A DNA stretch of 64,000 nt. Origin: Eucalyptus grandis (Eukaryota; Streptophyta; Magnoliopsida; Myrtales; Myrtaceae). Position numbers and translations under genes: made by a program. The stretch covers positions 36,791,516-36,855,515 of the forward strand of contig NC_052615.1 of NCBI RefSeq assembly GCF_016545825.1. Direction: 5' to 3'. Below are positions 23,094 through 34,297 of the stretch, one piece after another. The notes beneath the pieces were generated by a model. That model did not search any database and was not told the origin of the DNA. It saw only the letters and a program-made list of their open reading frames with translations. Within the stretch, counting starts at the first letter, position 1. Each line of letters opens with the position of its first letter.

Positions 23094-23650
23094 TGAGTTT
23101 TACTAGGACGCTTCATACAACAACTAACCGCACTCATAGCTTGTGAAATGTAAGGCTTAGTGCATACTATAGAATACATAATACTACCCACGACATTAGA
23201 ATAAGGAACACGAGACATATGCTTCTCCTCCTCGTCAATCTACGGTGATAATCTATTTGAAAGTTTAAAGTGCTTCATTAAAAGTGTATTTATAGATTTT
23301 GCCAACTACATATTAAAACATGCCACACTCTTTTCAATATATTTCTTTTGAGATAGACATAAAACTCTTGTAACCGTCTGTGCAAAATCTCCATACCAAA
23401 TATTTTTTTGTAGTACTCAAATTTTTATCTCAAATTCAACATTTAACTAACTCTTCAACACATCAATATCAGACATTTTTTCAGCTACTATCAACATATC
23501 ATCAATATAAAATAATAAATAATCAAAGAACTATTCTCCAATCTCCTAAAATAAGCACACTTATCCATCGACTTTTGAGTAGTCTTGACTAGCCATGAAA
23601 ACATAAAAACGCTTATATCACTACCCAGAGGCTATTTCAACCCATATGAA
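23094..23650 (-). pseudogene. Copia reverse transcriptase, C-terminal part
   Basis: Minus-strand reading gives YIDDMLIVAEK near 23490-23510, the copia RT catalytic Y-x-DD box, and MSRVPYSNVVGSIMYSIVC near 23160-23218 followed by HWEAVKYILKYLK. The polymerase continues on the other side of the inserted element at 24561. Confidence 0.75.
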
Positions 23651-24560
23651 GGGATAAGTACACTAATGGTGCCATAAGTTGTGTACGGCGCTCACTTTGG
23701 TGCCAAAAGTTTCCGTCGGATCACTTAAGTGCCAAATCGGAGGAAAAACGATCACTTTGGTGCCATTAGCGAAAGATTCGGCCAATATGATTACATGGCT
23801 TTTAAAAAAAAAAAAATTGACAAGGCCTTCAAACAACGTCGTTTCGGTCCTCCTTAAGAAAACGACGTCATTTTGCTATCCTACATGGATGGCCTCACAA
23901 AAATGGCACCGTTTAACTCATTTGGAGATTTTTCCGACCTAGCTCGCTCGGCCTCCGCCGTCACTAGGCAACCGTCGCTCGCTTAGCTGCCATTGCTCAG
24001 CGCTGTTCGGACGCCCTCGACGACACACGAGGGAGCACTAGCCCTAGTCGTCGAAGCCTAGGTACTTTGGAAGACGCAGCCGTGCACTCGTCGGCGGCCT
24101 CCCGAGCACCGGCTAGATCATGGCCTTTGACTTGGCCGCCGAGTGGCTGTTGTCGGGTTTGGGGTCGAGGTCGAGGTCGAGGTCGAGTCGGGGTCAAGGC
24201 TGCGGCCGCTGAGTGACCATCGTCGGAGTTGGGGTCGAGGTTGGAGCTGCGGCCGCCGAGCACGGGGGCCGTCGAGATTTAGGGTTTGAATTGGGGGAGA
24301 CACCAAACGGCGTCGTTTTGGTGTTAGGACGCTAAAACGACGTCGTTTGAAGGCCTAAGTGATCCAAGAAAACTTCGGCGAGCCACATCAGCATAAGAAA
24401 TTAATAAAAAAAGGCAACGTCGGATTTCCGGCCGATTAGATCGGCGTTGGCACAAAGTGAGCGTTTTTCAAATTTTTGGCACTTAAGTGATCCGACGGAA
24501 ACTTTTGGCACCAAAGTGAGCGTTGTATACTACTTATGGTACTAATAGTGTACTTCTCCC
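23651..24560. mobile_element. Long-TIR (Mutator-like) non-autonomous element
   Basis: Terminal inverted repeats of about 115-120 bp: the left starts GGGATAAGTACACTA and the right complement GGGAGAAGTACACTA. Both continue with GCTCACTTTGGTGCC, AAAAGTTTCCGTCGG and ATCACTTAAGTGCC. Subterminal AACGACGTCGTTT palindromes occur near 23835 and 24335. It sits inside copia RT sequence; I could not recognise a 9-bp target duplication. The interior is GC-rich without a transposase. Confidence 0.7.
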
Positions 24561-25060
24561 GTAAACATGATATTCCTTACCTAGAATAGCAAATCCCTTT
24601 GGCTGCCTCATGTAAATCCGCTTCTCCAACTCACCACGAAAAAAAACTTAGTTTTTATATCTAGCTGTTCTAACTAGAGATCCAGCGAGGCAATTAAGGC
24701 AAGTAAAACACTAATAAAAGTATATCTTACCACATGAGAGAACACCTTATTGTAGTCAATGCTCTCCTGTTGTGTATATCATTTTGCCACGAGTCTCATC
24801 TTATATCTCGCCGTCTCGATATCAGGAATGCCCTCTTTCTGTTGAAAGACCCATTTACTTCTGAGAATCTTTTGGGTCTTGGGTACTTTGACTAGCTCTC
24901 ATGTCTGATTTTGATGAAATGATTCCATTTCTTCAATCATAACCCCTAGCTACTACGATGATTCCGAACTAGCTATTGCCTCAAAATAAAACAAAAGCTC
25001 ATCTGTCTCTACATTATCACCTACAGTCAATGCATAAACAATATATGTATAATCATAATG
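24561..25060 (-). pseudogene. Copia reverse transcriptase, N-terminal part
   Basis: Minus-strand reading near 24570-24650 gives FRGELEKRIYMRQPKGFAI and LGKEYHV, matching the copia RT segment that precedes the KLxKSLYGLKQ motif. The continuation (SYGLK) is found at 23640, across the inserted element. Confidence 0.7.
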
Positions 25061-25329
25061 TACTGGTAATTTAATTGCAGTTATTTTTATTCTTTGTCTA
25101 TCTACGGCTATAGTGTACTATGGCCGTATTGGTTGTCCACTATCACCAACTTCAAGCACTGCGTCCTCATATGTAGTCTCAACTTATGTTACCTTCGATA
25201 TCTCTGAAGTCTCCACATGAAGCTCCACCTCACTAATGACACAATAATTTGTCTGATCTGCTGGTTGTGTCTCCAAACTCATTTGTTGAAGCATTGCAAT
25301 CTCGTCAAAGATCACGTCTCTACTAATTA

Positions 25330-25443
25330 GAAAGTTGGGTGATTTGAGATCGATGCACCACAGCTAATAGCCTTTCACCTCATGTGCATAACCCAAAATA
25401 TGCACTTTTTCGCATTTGGCTCAAGCTTACCTTTTCCATGAGC
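25330..25443 (-). pseudogene. Copia integrase C-terminal fragment
   Basis: Minus-strand reading gives AHGKGKLEPNAKKCIF, the copia integrase tail (usually KLDPKAKKCIFLGY), followed in a shifted frame by AHEVKGY, a stop, and SRDVIFDEIAM. The upstream part is lost in the N gap. It is open across the Ns with the receptor-like fragment only by chance. Confidence 0.7.
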
Positions 25444-25543
25444 NNNNNNNNNNNNNNNNNNNNNNNNNNNNNNNNNNNNNNNNNNNNNNNNNNNNNNNNN
25501 NNNNNNNNNNNNNNNNNNNNNNNNNNNNNNNNNNNNNNNNNNN
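25444..25543. other. Assembly gap of exactly 100 N
   Basis: A round 100-N run, the usual placeholder for a gap of unknown length. Copia integrase (minus) is on one side, receptor-like protein coding sequence (minus) on the other. Confidence 0.95.
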
Positions 25544-26415
25544 TCATGAGGAAATTCTCCTTGTAGGTCGCAATCATATAGGCTCAGAGTTTTCAAGCTG
25601 GAGAAATTTGCTAAGAACCGAGGAACTATGGAGGACAAGTTGTTGCCATCGAGTTGAATGACTGACAGATTAGCAAGACTCATAAGGGAAGCATTGATAG
25701 GACCAGACAAAGAACAATATGACATGCTCAACACCTCAAGTTTTGGCACTGAAGAAGACAACGCGTCGCACCACTCACTTCCCTCAGCAAACACATCAAC
25801 CCCATCAAGGTACAACTCCCTTAACTCCCCTAAATCCCCAATCATCGACCTTAAATTGGGCTTCTTAGGGTTCAGCCAAGCCCAACTGAGATCAAGAGTA
25901 CGTAGCTTTGTCAGGCGTGAAAGCTCCCCAGGAATATGCCCAGTGAATCCAGCATTGGACAAGTTGAGATATGCCAAGCGGCTGAGATTTGCAAGGCCCA
26001 ATGGAATCATCATGGAGTTGAAGTCGTTGAATGCCAAGTTCAGGCTCTGAAGGAACTCGAGCCTGAAGAGGCTCGACGAATCATCAATTCCACTAGAGAT
26101 TGACTCTTTGCTCAAATCGAGACCGACCACGAGGCCGTCCTCGCACGTCACGCCACTCCATGAATCGGCGCCTTGGTCCCAGTGTACTAGCTTGGACGAC
26201 ACAAAGCTGTCGAAGACGAGACTGTTTCTCAGCTCGAGCAACAACGATCTCTGGTCCACGCCAAGACACTGGGAGGACGCTGAAGCCATAGCAACATCAG
26301 AGAAGATTGAGATCGTGGATATCGCAAGAAGAAGCCATGGGACGATCGAACCGTTCATCAGAGGAAGAGGTTGAGGAAGAAAGCGGGAAAAGGGAGTCAA
26401 CCGAAACAAAGTCAT
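25544..26415 (-). CDS. Receptor-like protein, Ve1-like LRR, N-terminal part only
   Basis: About 290 residues are readable without frame breaks. The frame has ATGs at 26413-26415 and 26356-26358; the second gives a cleaner signal peptide (MNGSIVPWLLLAIS...). Then comes the LRR N-terminal cap, CLGVDQRSLLLELRNSLVFD, with WSGVTCEDG (only one of the usual paired cysteines before W). Leucine-rich repeats follow: LEFLQSLNLAFNDF, LAYLNLSNAGFTGHIPGELS, LRELYLDGVDVFAEGSEWC, LSVIQLDGNNLSSIVPRFLA and LKTLSLYDCDLQGEFP. These are hallmarks of extracellular LRR receptor-like proteins related to tomato Ve1, which sense pathogen ligands at the plasma membrane and signal through partner kinases. The rest of the LRRs and the membrane anchor fall in the gap or were displaced by the copia insertion. 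Confidence 0.85.
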
Positions 26416-26791
26416 CACTGAGGAATGGAGGAGTCGTCCAGGGGAAGCGTGAAGCTTTGTGTTGATATCCGGGCTGTCATTCCTTGGGCACCAGACTCTG
26501 GCTTTTATTTCACTTTCGACGATAGTGGCGCATATAGTCTTTATTTAACATGCTTTTTAGATCGAAACGAAGGCCATACTTTTATTTTCAAAGAGAAAAA
26601 GGAAAATAAAAGAAATCCACCTAAAATATTGAGATTAGAACTTCACATCCCTCGGAAATATTTTTGGCTCTCTTTTTTTTTTTATATAAGATCATAAAAC
26701 AAATGATATTACATGATCGGTTTCATTTTTGTACTCACATTAACATGTAGAGATCCATTAAAAGTAAATAATGGATATATATATATATATA

Positions 26792-26832
<41 letters not shown>

Positions 26833-27236
26833 GCGTTTGACCATAAAAACCAAAATACGTATATTATATTCTCTTTCTTTTTATTAAATAAGTAGATTCA
26901 AGAAACAAAATCAAAAGATTTATTTATATTTGAATTTAATTGTAAATATTTTATAGTACTATCAAAAAGCGGAAAAGGTATAAACTACATTTTCGGAAAA
27001 TACAATGAATTAATTAGGAAATATGAAATATGAAAATACAATAATATGTTCAAAAAATAGAATGAAAAACCAAATACACAAAAACTAAGAATGTACTTCT
27101 TTTCATTAAACTAAAAGTAAAAATAAGGAGAAAAAGGAAAAAGGAAAAAAGTCAAAAGATGAAAAGGGGCATTATCTTCAGTGGTCTAAAGGAAAATAAA
27201 AAGAGGGGAAAATTCAAAAAGATTTAAAACTAAAAG
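26416..27236. other. Upstream region of the receptor-like gene; AT-rich
   Basis: Should contain the promoter of the minus-strand receptor-like gene, but no convincing TATA box could be chosen. The distal part is A/T-rich low-complexity sequence. Confidence 0.5.
26774..26829. repeat. (AT)n microsatellite
   Basis: About 28 AT units, interrupted once by GAC. Confidence 0.9.
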
Positions 27237-27602
27237 AAAGAAAAGAGCAAGCGAACTATATGCGTGTGGAATTGATCCACCGTTCACACTGAGAAAGCAC
27301 CATGGGCCCACAGCCATCGGGTTATCACCATACTTTCTATTACTTTATGCAACTTAAAGAAAGAAAAGAAAAGGGGAATTATATGTGTATGGAATTGATC
27401 TATCGTGCACGCTGGTAAAGTACCATAGGCCTATCTCCACCGGGCCATCATCATACTTTCTATTACTTTATGCAACTTAAAGACAAAAAGGAAAAAGCGA
27501 ATGATACGCGCATGGAAATGGTCCAGCATGCACGCTGGTAAAGTACCAGTGGCTCACCTTCATCGGGCTATCACCATACTTTCTCTTACTTTATGCAACT
27601 TT
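27237..27602. repeat. Tandem array, about 122-bp unit, three copies plus a partial
   Basis: Three consecutive copies share GGAATTGATC, CACGCTG(A/G)(T/G)AAAG, TACCAT and TACTTTATGCAACTT. The last motif recurs at 27351, 27473 and 27597, spacing 122-124. A decayed partial copy (ATGTACCATGGGCCCACCTC) is near 27685-27720. Confidence 0.85.
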
Positions 27603-27834
27603 TAATATATATATAACGTGTTGAAGGAGCAATCAATAAAAAACTACCCGATTAGATATAAACTCCCAGCACAACACGCTAGGAATGTACCATGGGCCCA
27701 CCTCCACCAGGCTATTACTATGTGCGTGTTGAAGGAGCAATCGAAGTAAAACGCATGGCAAATCCTGATAGTTGCCTCGAATTTCTCTTTAGGTATTGTA
27801 TATTGATATATTTAAAGGTTTCTTCCCTTATTTT

Positions 27835-29418
27835 TGTTGAAATATAATGTGGAAACCGAATCTTGAAAATGCCGTAAAATTAAACGAGGAACAATAAAGG
27901 ACACTAGATATATACGTGATTCGGCATGAGAGTCATTAACTACATTCACGAGGATAGTCAACAACAAATAATCTACTATCAAGTAGGAGAATTTTTTAGT
28001 CGCTCACAAGCTCAACTGTTTGTCCACCCAAACCCAAAGACTACGTTTGGCTATCTAGATTTCTAATCAAGATAGGACTAAATAGGATAAGATATAAAAT
28101 CCTGATATTTTGATATATCTTATTCATTGTTTAGTGAATTGCAATAATAAAGTTGAATATATTCACATCATGTCATGTATCTTTTTTTTGGCATAAATTG
28201 CATATTGGTATAAATGAACCTAAAAGTTTACAAACAGAGATAGTAAAAATCTCTTATGACAATATTCCCTAATTTATTTTTATTCTTTTTATATTTTATT
28301 TTCCTCTCTTTCTAAATTATTTTATTTATTATTTTTTCCTTTGCATCATTCTTTAATAAAAATTTATTAAATAGTAAACTATATTAATATACATTAAATG
28401 AAAAAAATACCTAAAATATGTAATAAATATAAATATGTATTTATATTAATGTATTGAATTTAAATTATAAAATAGAATTAAATTTGAATATATAAATAAA
28501 AAGAAGATTAAATTAAAAAATTAAATTTTTATTTTTTTTTTGTTATTTTGAATTTCTTATGTTAGAATTCAATATTATTTATACTGAAATATAATTTGAA
28601 TTTTTTTAATTTAATAAGTTTATTATTCGATAAAAATAATTCTCTTATTATAGATATTAAATATCATATCTACTTTTATCTCATCTCCTCATTTTCCTAT
28701 TATATCCAATATAATCATGTCTTAAACAAGTATTATATGTAAGATAGGATAAATTTTATCTTAACAATTAAACTCAATCAAAGTGTTTATAAATAAAAAA
28801 AAAACAACTCGAGTGGATATAAACTCCGAACACAACACAACACTGCATGTCCAAGCCCAAACAAATGCTCTCGTACGGCAAAACAGAAGAACGTTCTTCT
28901 CTTTAGTGTGCTGCCGCTGTCAGGAGGGAACCGTTTGTCTTTTATGTGTCCTGTCAACAAACCTAACCTTTTTTTTTTTTTTTTGGTCAGAAACAAACCT
29001 AACCTTGACCGGTGAACAAGTGCCCCTTCATCATGACGAGGCTGCGAAGAAACGACTACTTCTTCTAACGACGAGGGAGAGACCATCGACTCATGAGATA
29101 AGAGTTATTCCCAGAGACCACATAAATATATTTGCGACCAAGACAAGCAGATGCCAAAGGGGCGGGGCACTCTTGAAGACAACTTGTTGCGGTTGCTCTC
29201 GAACATGAAAATACTCAAATGTTACATATTGACATAATAGTTTATCTTTATGATATGTCACAATCAATAGGTATTTATACCTAAACAATAAATACAGGAA
29301 AGGAAGTAATCTAAATTAACAAGCATATTAGTTATCTTAATCTAACAAGGAAATTAGTTGTCCCAGGAGATAACGAAATATCAAAGAATATCCATAACAT
29401 CCACTTACATCTCTAACA
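27835..29418 (-). repeat. Second LTR of the 21.7-kb copia family, with an AT-rich insert
   Basis: Starts TGTTGAAATATAATG like the LTR at 21721 and shares the TACGTGGTTCGG / TACGTGATTCGG and AATAATCTACTAT motifs. The homology resumes near 28780 with AAAGTGTTTATAAATAAA and GGATATAAACTCCG. The intervening 28050-28770 is AT-rich and unrelated, so something was inserted. The right end at CTCTAACA (29418) is a guess; no target duplication was found. Confidence 0.45.
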
Positions 29419-30248
29419 ATATCCTTTAATAGAGAATTTTCTAATATTTATAAATGTAAAGCCCATAAAAATGAGGACATGTGAGAGGGATCTGGAAAAT
29501 TTCGTGCAAAATGGGCAATTTCAAGAACAGAGAATTGCAACAGAGAATTGCAAGGGAGGAGGGAGAGAAAAGCAGGGGATGCTTCGGCTTGGAAAGTGGG
29601 AGCAGTCAAAGTAAACGCCCACCGGTGGGGACGATTCTGTCTAGTGTTAACGTTCGTTGCGGGATTGAAGATTTCTCCGCGGACTCGTGCATAGGGAATA
29701 GGAGCAGAAACACGTTTGGGTCTTTCGGCTTTTCTTTATTCGTTTGTGGACTTTCTTGGTGTTGTTGCGCGGGCCAGACCAAGAAAAATCAAACTTCAAT
29801 GAATATAATATGACTAGCTTTGGGAACTAGCTTATAAGCTCTGTCTGGTGATAAAAACAGAATTTGGTTTATTAGAACAATCGAAAAATTTGCACTTCAA
29901 GAAGCATTAGATTTTATATTGGATCCATACTCGTCATGGCCACTGAAGCCAATATCGAATCGGCGATGGATTCGATTTTCATGTGAATGGGCCCGATTTT
30001 GGATCGTAGATAGTCAACGAACAAAAGATTGCTGAAAATGACACAAGTTCTCTATGACAAGAGAGTATCTTTTGATAAATTATTAAAATTTTATAACTAA
30101 TTGAAAATGAAATTTTTCCATCAATTGATGTTTGTTTTTTGTTAATTTGTGCTTGTGTCTGCTTAAGTATTGTGAGTCTGCATTGGGAACGTATCTATTG
30201 AGGCTGACTTCCACAATAGATGCTAGGTAATATTCCATGTTCAATTTT
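29419..30248. other. Intergenic DNA, no gene seen
   Basis: Contains an 18-bp local duplication (CAGAGAATTGCAACAGAGAATTGCAA near 29526). The open frame at 29481-29813 is unlike any family I know. Confidence 0.5.
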
Positions 30249-30266
30249 TCTTTGCTTTTCCACCTT
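30249..30266. repeat. LINE target-site duplication, copy 1
   Basis: Reads TCTTTGCTTTTCCACCTT; the last two T merge with the poly(A) tail complement. The partner is at 35999-36016. Confidence 0.9.
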
Positions 30267-30340
30267 TTTTTTTTTGGTCAGAAAAAGGAACTTCATTCAC
30301 TATAACGGAGGATTACAACCAGCTGCTAAAGCATAGGAAA

Positions 30341-33300
30341 TTAGGAGTCTAACAAAATCAAAGGAGGCGAGATGGGCCAATTTTCGGTTAGGGCACCATT
30401 TCTGTGGGCCTTTGCGGCCCAGTCCGCTACAGCATTTGCTTCCCGTCGGCAGTGTCTAACCCTAACGCAAGAGAAGCTGCGTAGGAGATTGATGGCTTCC
30501 TCGAAGATAGGTCGAACCTCCCACGGCGGTTGGGTGGAATCATTGACTGAATCAACCAATATCAAGCTGTCCAATTCGATTACCAATTCATCATGGATTT
30601 TGCTGATCTTCAGCAGATGGTGAAGGGTGATTAACAACACCATAAACTCTATCTGCAAAGCCAAAGAGGCGACAAAGGTCCTGGTAAGTCCGTCAATCAT
30701 TTTGTTGTTCTGGTCTTGGCATATACTGGCCATTGTCCCTTGGTTGCTGTGGCTGAAAAGCCCCATCAATATTCAACTTGAAGGTACCTGGATCTAGAGG
30801 TCTCCATAATTCACCATTGTTGAGCTGCTGTTGATCTGTGTCTATAGGATTACAGTAGGCGTATAGAGCTGATCGAGCATTGGCTAGAGCAATATCCACA
30901 ACTTGACACGCATCCAACTGTTGATGGCGAAAGATGAAGTTATTCCATGCTTTCCAAATGTGCCAGAGGACATAGGCCACAGTGTCCGAATCAGGTACGG
31001 ACTGTTTGTGCATAAACATTGCTGCTATCCATGCGTCTACTCTTTGTATAGCCTGCAACTTGATAGGAGTGTTGATCGCCGAGTCCAACCAAATGGTAGT
31101 GGTCCAAGGACAGAGCAGGAAAATGTGTTCCGTTGATTCAGGTGTGCTATTGTGACAGAGAGTGTAAAATGGGTCTAGGGTTATTTTCCTATGAAATAGA
31201 TTGGCTTTTGTGGGTAAGTCATTGTGGCATAGTGTCCAAAGAAAGAACTTAATTTTGGGAGCTATCTTCAATTTCCAGGGTTGTTTCCACAATGTTTGTG
31301 GAATCTGGTAAGAAGGCGAAGCTTCATTCTGATGTTTGTTAACTGTTGATTGCCTAATTGCTTGGTAACCACTTTTAACAGTATAGTTGCCGCGTGTGGT
31401 TTCTATCCAAATCAGTTTATCCTCTACATAAGAGGGACTTACCGGGATGGTAAGAATCTCCTAAACAGTGTGGTTATCATAGACTCTATTAAGTAGTGGA
31501 ATATTCCAAGCATTAGCTTGCATATCTAGGAGTTCGGCGACTTTAAAAGGCTCATCGCGATTCGCCGGGCCACCCAAAATTCCTTTGGGCAGCCAACAAT
31601 CTTCCCTAATTCTGATTCTTTGCCCATCACCTATTGACCATCGAAGTCTTGGAAGAATTGAATCCCAACCTAATAATAGATCTTGCCAGCCCCAAGATGG
31701 TCTAGTACCTCTATCAGCATGTAAAAAATCCCGAGAAGGAAAATAAATACCTTTGAACAGCTTACTCTAGAGTGCTGTAGGATGTTGAATCAGACGTCGA
31801 GCTTGTTTTCCGAGTATAGCCTTATTGAAATCCATGAGATCTCGAAAGCTGAGACCTCCTTTAATCTTGCTCATCTTAAGCTCGTCCCATCTTTTCCAGT
31901 GGATCTCAGATTTAGTGGACTCATTCTGCCACCGGAAGCGGGCGATCTTCTTTTCAATGGAAATACAAGTAGACGCCGGAATTTTAAATATAGACATAGC
32001 GTACTGTGGGATTGCCTGAACAACGGATTTAATGAGGATTTCCTTTCCACCCTTGGATATTAAGTTTTCTTTCCATCCTTCTAGTTTTGTGTTCACTCTC
32101 CCAATAATCCAAGCAAACATTTCCTTTCTCAAATGTCCCCAATCAGAGGAGATTCCCAAATATTTCCCAGTTTTGACTAACATTAGGACTCTCATAGTAT
32201 TTCCCAGATATGGAGAAAGTGGATCGCCTTGTCTAATGCCCCGGGTTGGATGGAAGTAGGTTAACTGCTCACCATTGAATTTTACACTGTAAGATACTTA
32301 ATTTTTTAAATTTTAAATTTTTTTAAATTTTAAATTTTAAATTTTAAATTTTTTTGTTGTTATACACTGCATTACCCATCTAACCCAAGTGGTATGAAAT
32401 CCTAACTTCAGAAGATAAGCTTCTAGAAAATCCCACTCCACTCAGTCATAAGCCTTTTGCATATCCATTTTCAATACTGCTTGAAAAGTTTTCTTGCGTT
32501 TCCTAGTTCGCAGTTGATGTAGCACTTCTTGGACAATGAGAATGTTGTCTTGGATCTGGCGGCCATTTACAAAGGCACTCTATTCAGTGGATATTAAATC
32601 AGGGAGCCGGGGTTTAAGTCGATTTGCAATCACTTTAGATATAACCTTGTAGGCATAATTGCAAAGACTAATAGGCCAGTATTAGTCGAGGCTTTCTGGG
32701 TGTGAAACTTTTGGAATCAGGGTAATGATGGTTTTATTAAGATCTGTAGGCATAAACCCTATTCTAAAGAACTCCTGTATTAACATAAAAAGATCAGCCC
32801 GCAAAGTATCCTAATGTGTTTGATAAAAGAGGCCATTCATACTGTCTGGTCCTAGAGCTTTAGTTATCCCCAGCTAGAAGGTTGCTATACGGACCTCTTC
32901 TTGAGTAACCTCTGCCATCAAAAGATTATTCATTGCCATTGAAACGACTCGCAGGCATTGATCAATGATGGGCTGATAGTCACGGTGGCCTACGGATTGG
33001 TAAAGGTTGGTGAAGAATTGTGTGGTCATATGTTTTAGAATACTGTCATCCCAAACCCATCTTTGATCGCTATCCTTCAGCATGTGTATTCTGTTTCGCT
33101 GCCTTCGTTGGATTGTTGTTGCGTGAAAGAATTTAGTGTTCTTGTCCCCCCACTTTAGCTAACTTATTCTGGATCACATTGCCCAAAATTGCTCCTCTTA
33201 TTGCCATAATCTTTGTATCTCCGCCTTCATGTTGCTTACTGACTGCTTATCATAGTGGTTGTGGGGCTGGTTTATGTGATTCTGGAACTGTAGTTGTAAA

Positions 33301-34183
33301 CTTGCTATTTTGTTGTGAGCTGTGGAAAATTTCAGACAACTCCATTTAGTGAGGGCCATCGATACTAGCTTGAGTCTTTGTGTCAGATTGTGATTTGTTC
33401 CATGGCCTGAATTCTAGGATTTATCAAAAACTTTGCTACACTCTTTGTCCTATAACCAAAAGGCTTCAAAAATGAAGTACTTATGTCGGCGCCCTGGTAA
33501 AATGTCAGTTGTTAACAGTAAAGGACTATGGTCAGAGCGCACTGCAGGTAGCGCAATAACTTTTTCTTCAGGGAAAGCAAGACGCCATCCGTACGTACAA
33601 AATACTCGATCTAACCTTTCTTTCACAAAATCAGCTCCTTCCCGATTGTTCGTCCAAGTATAAGCACAGCCCTTGCTGTCCATGTACATTAAGGCACAAT
33701 CTTGTATTACTTGTGAGTTGCTGTTGAACGCTTGCCAACCTTCTCCCAAAGGTACATGGCCTCATTGAAATCACCAATACATATCCAAGGTAATGTATTT
33801 GTAAAGGCAATCTGTCAAAGTTCTGTCCAGAATAATTGACGAGGTTGATAAGCTGCGGGTGCATGGACACATGTCAGACGCATAGATAGGCCACACCTAG
33901 AATCCATGCAAATCATATCAAACAAATCTTGAGATGATTGATTCATGTTTACCGTAAGATGATCATGCCACAGTAGAGCCAGTTCTCCTGCCAGACCAAT
34001 AGGATTTAGAATATAAGAGTTTCGAAATTTCAAGCGTCGCTGAAGTCGAAGGATCACCTTCTCTCGATTCTTGGTTTCCATCAAAAATACGATGTCGGGC
34101 TTTTCTTTGGCCACGAGGGCCTTACGGGCTCGAACTGTCAGGGGAGAGCCCAGACCCTGACAGTTCCAGCTTATAATCTTCAT
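30341..34183 (-). pseudogene. LINE ORF2: endonuclease, RT, zf-RVT, RNase H
   Basis: The endonuclease starts MKIISWNCQGLGSPLTVRAR (34183), keeps CIGDFNEAM near 33760 and ends with SDHSPLLL near 33530. RT is recognisable from GPDSMNGLFY (near 32840) and LKMDMQKAYD (motif A, followed by a stop) to GIRQGDPLSPYL (motif B, near 32230). Motif C (usually F/YADD) is absent: the frame runs directly from PYL into GKYLGISSDWG. Then come GWKENLISKGGKEILIKSV, a zf-RVT domain (APKIKFFLWTLCHNDLPTKA, EHIFLLCPW), and RNase H starting FKLNIDGAF and ending near VRHCRREANAVADWAAKA. Several stops and frameshifts. Confidence 0.88.
32293..32354. repeat. (AAATTTT)n low-complexity tract inside LINE RT
   Basis: A run of TTTTAAATTT-type units interrupts the RT coding sequence between the KAYD region and motif B. 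It is absent from the family's protein pattern, so it expanded after insertion. Confidence 0.8.
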
Positions 34184-34297
34184 TTGTGCAAAGGCAATTG
34201 TTAAGAGCCAGCCGCCATTGCCCATTTTTCTGCCTCAGTAGCCAACAAGATAGGAGTTTCCATAAGAGTTCGCTCATCTATTGCTCCTTCTATAGTG

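Larger units (their letters stand above)
22466..25443 (-). mobile_element. Ty1/copia internal region (degenerate, interrupted)
   Basis: On the minus strand it runs from the integrase C-terminus (25443) through RT to RNase H (22670), in the copia order INT-RT-RH. The RT is interrupted at 23651-24560 by a long-TIR element. The 5' LTR, gag, protease and most of integrase are missing at the assembly gap. Stops and frameshifts are frequent; it is inactive. Confidence 0.75.

Noticed and set aside
25375..26418. One continuous 347-codon frame across the N gap
   Set aside because: It is open only because Ns carry no stops. The end downstream of the gap is copia integrase, not receptor-like protein.
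28783..29208. 141-codon plus-strand frame
   Set aside because: It begins in LTR sequence, contains a run of Phe from a T tract, and resembles no protein.
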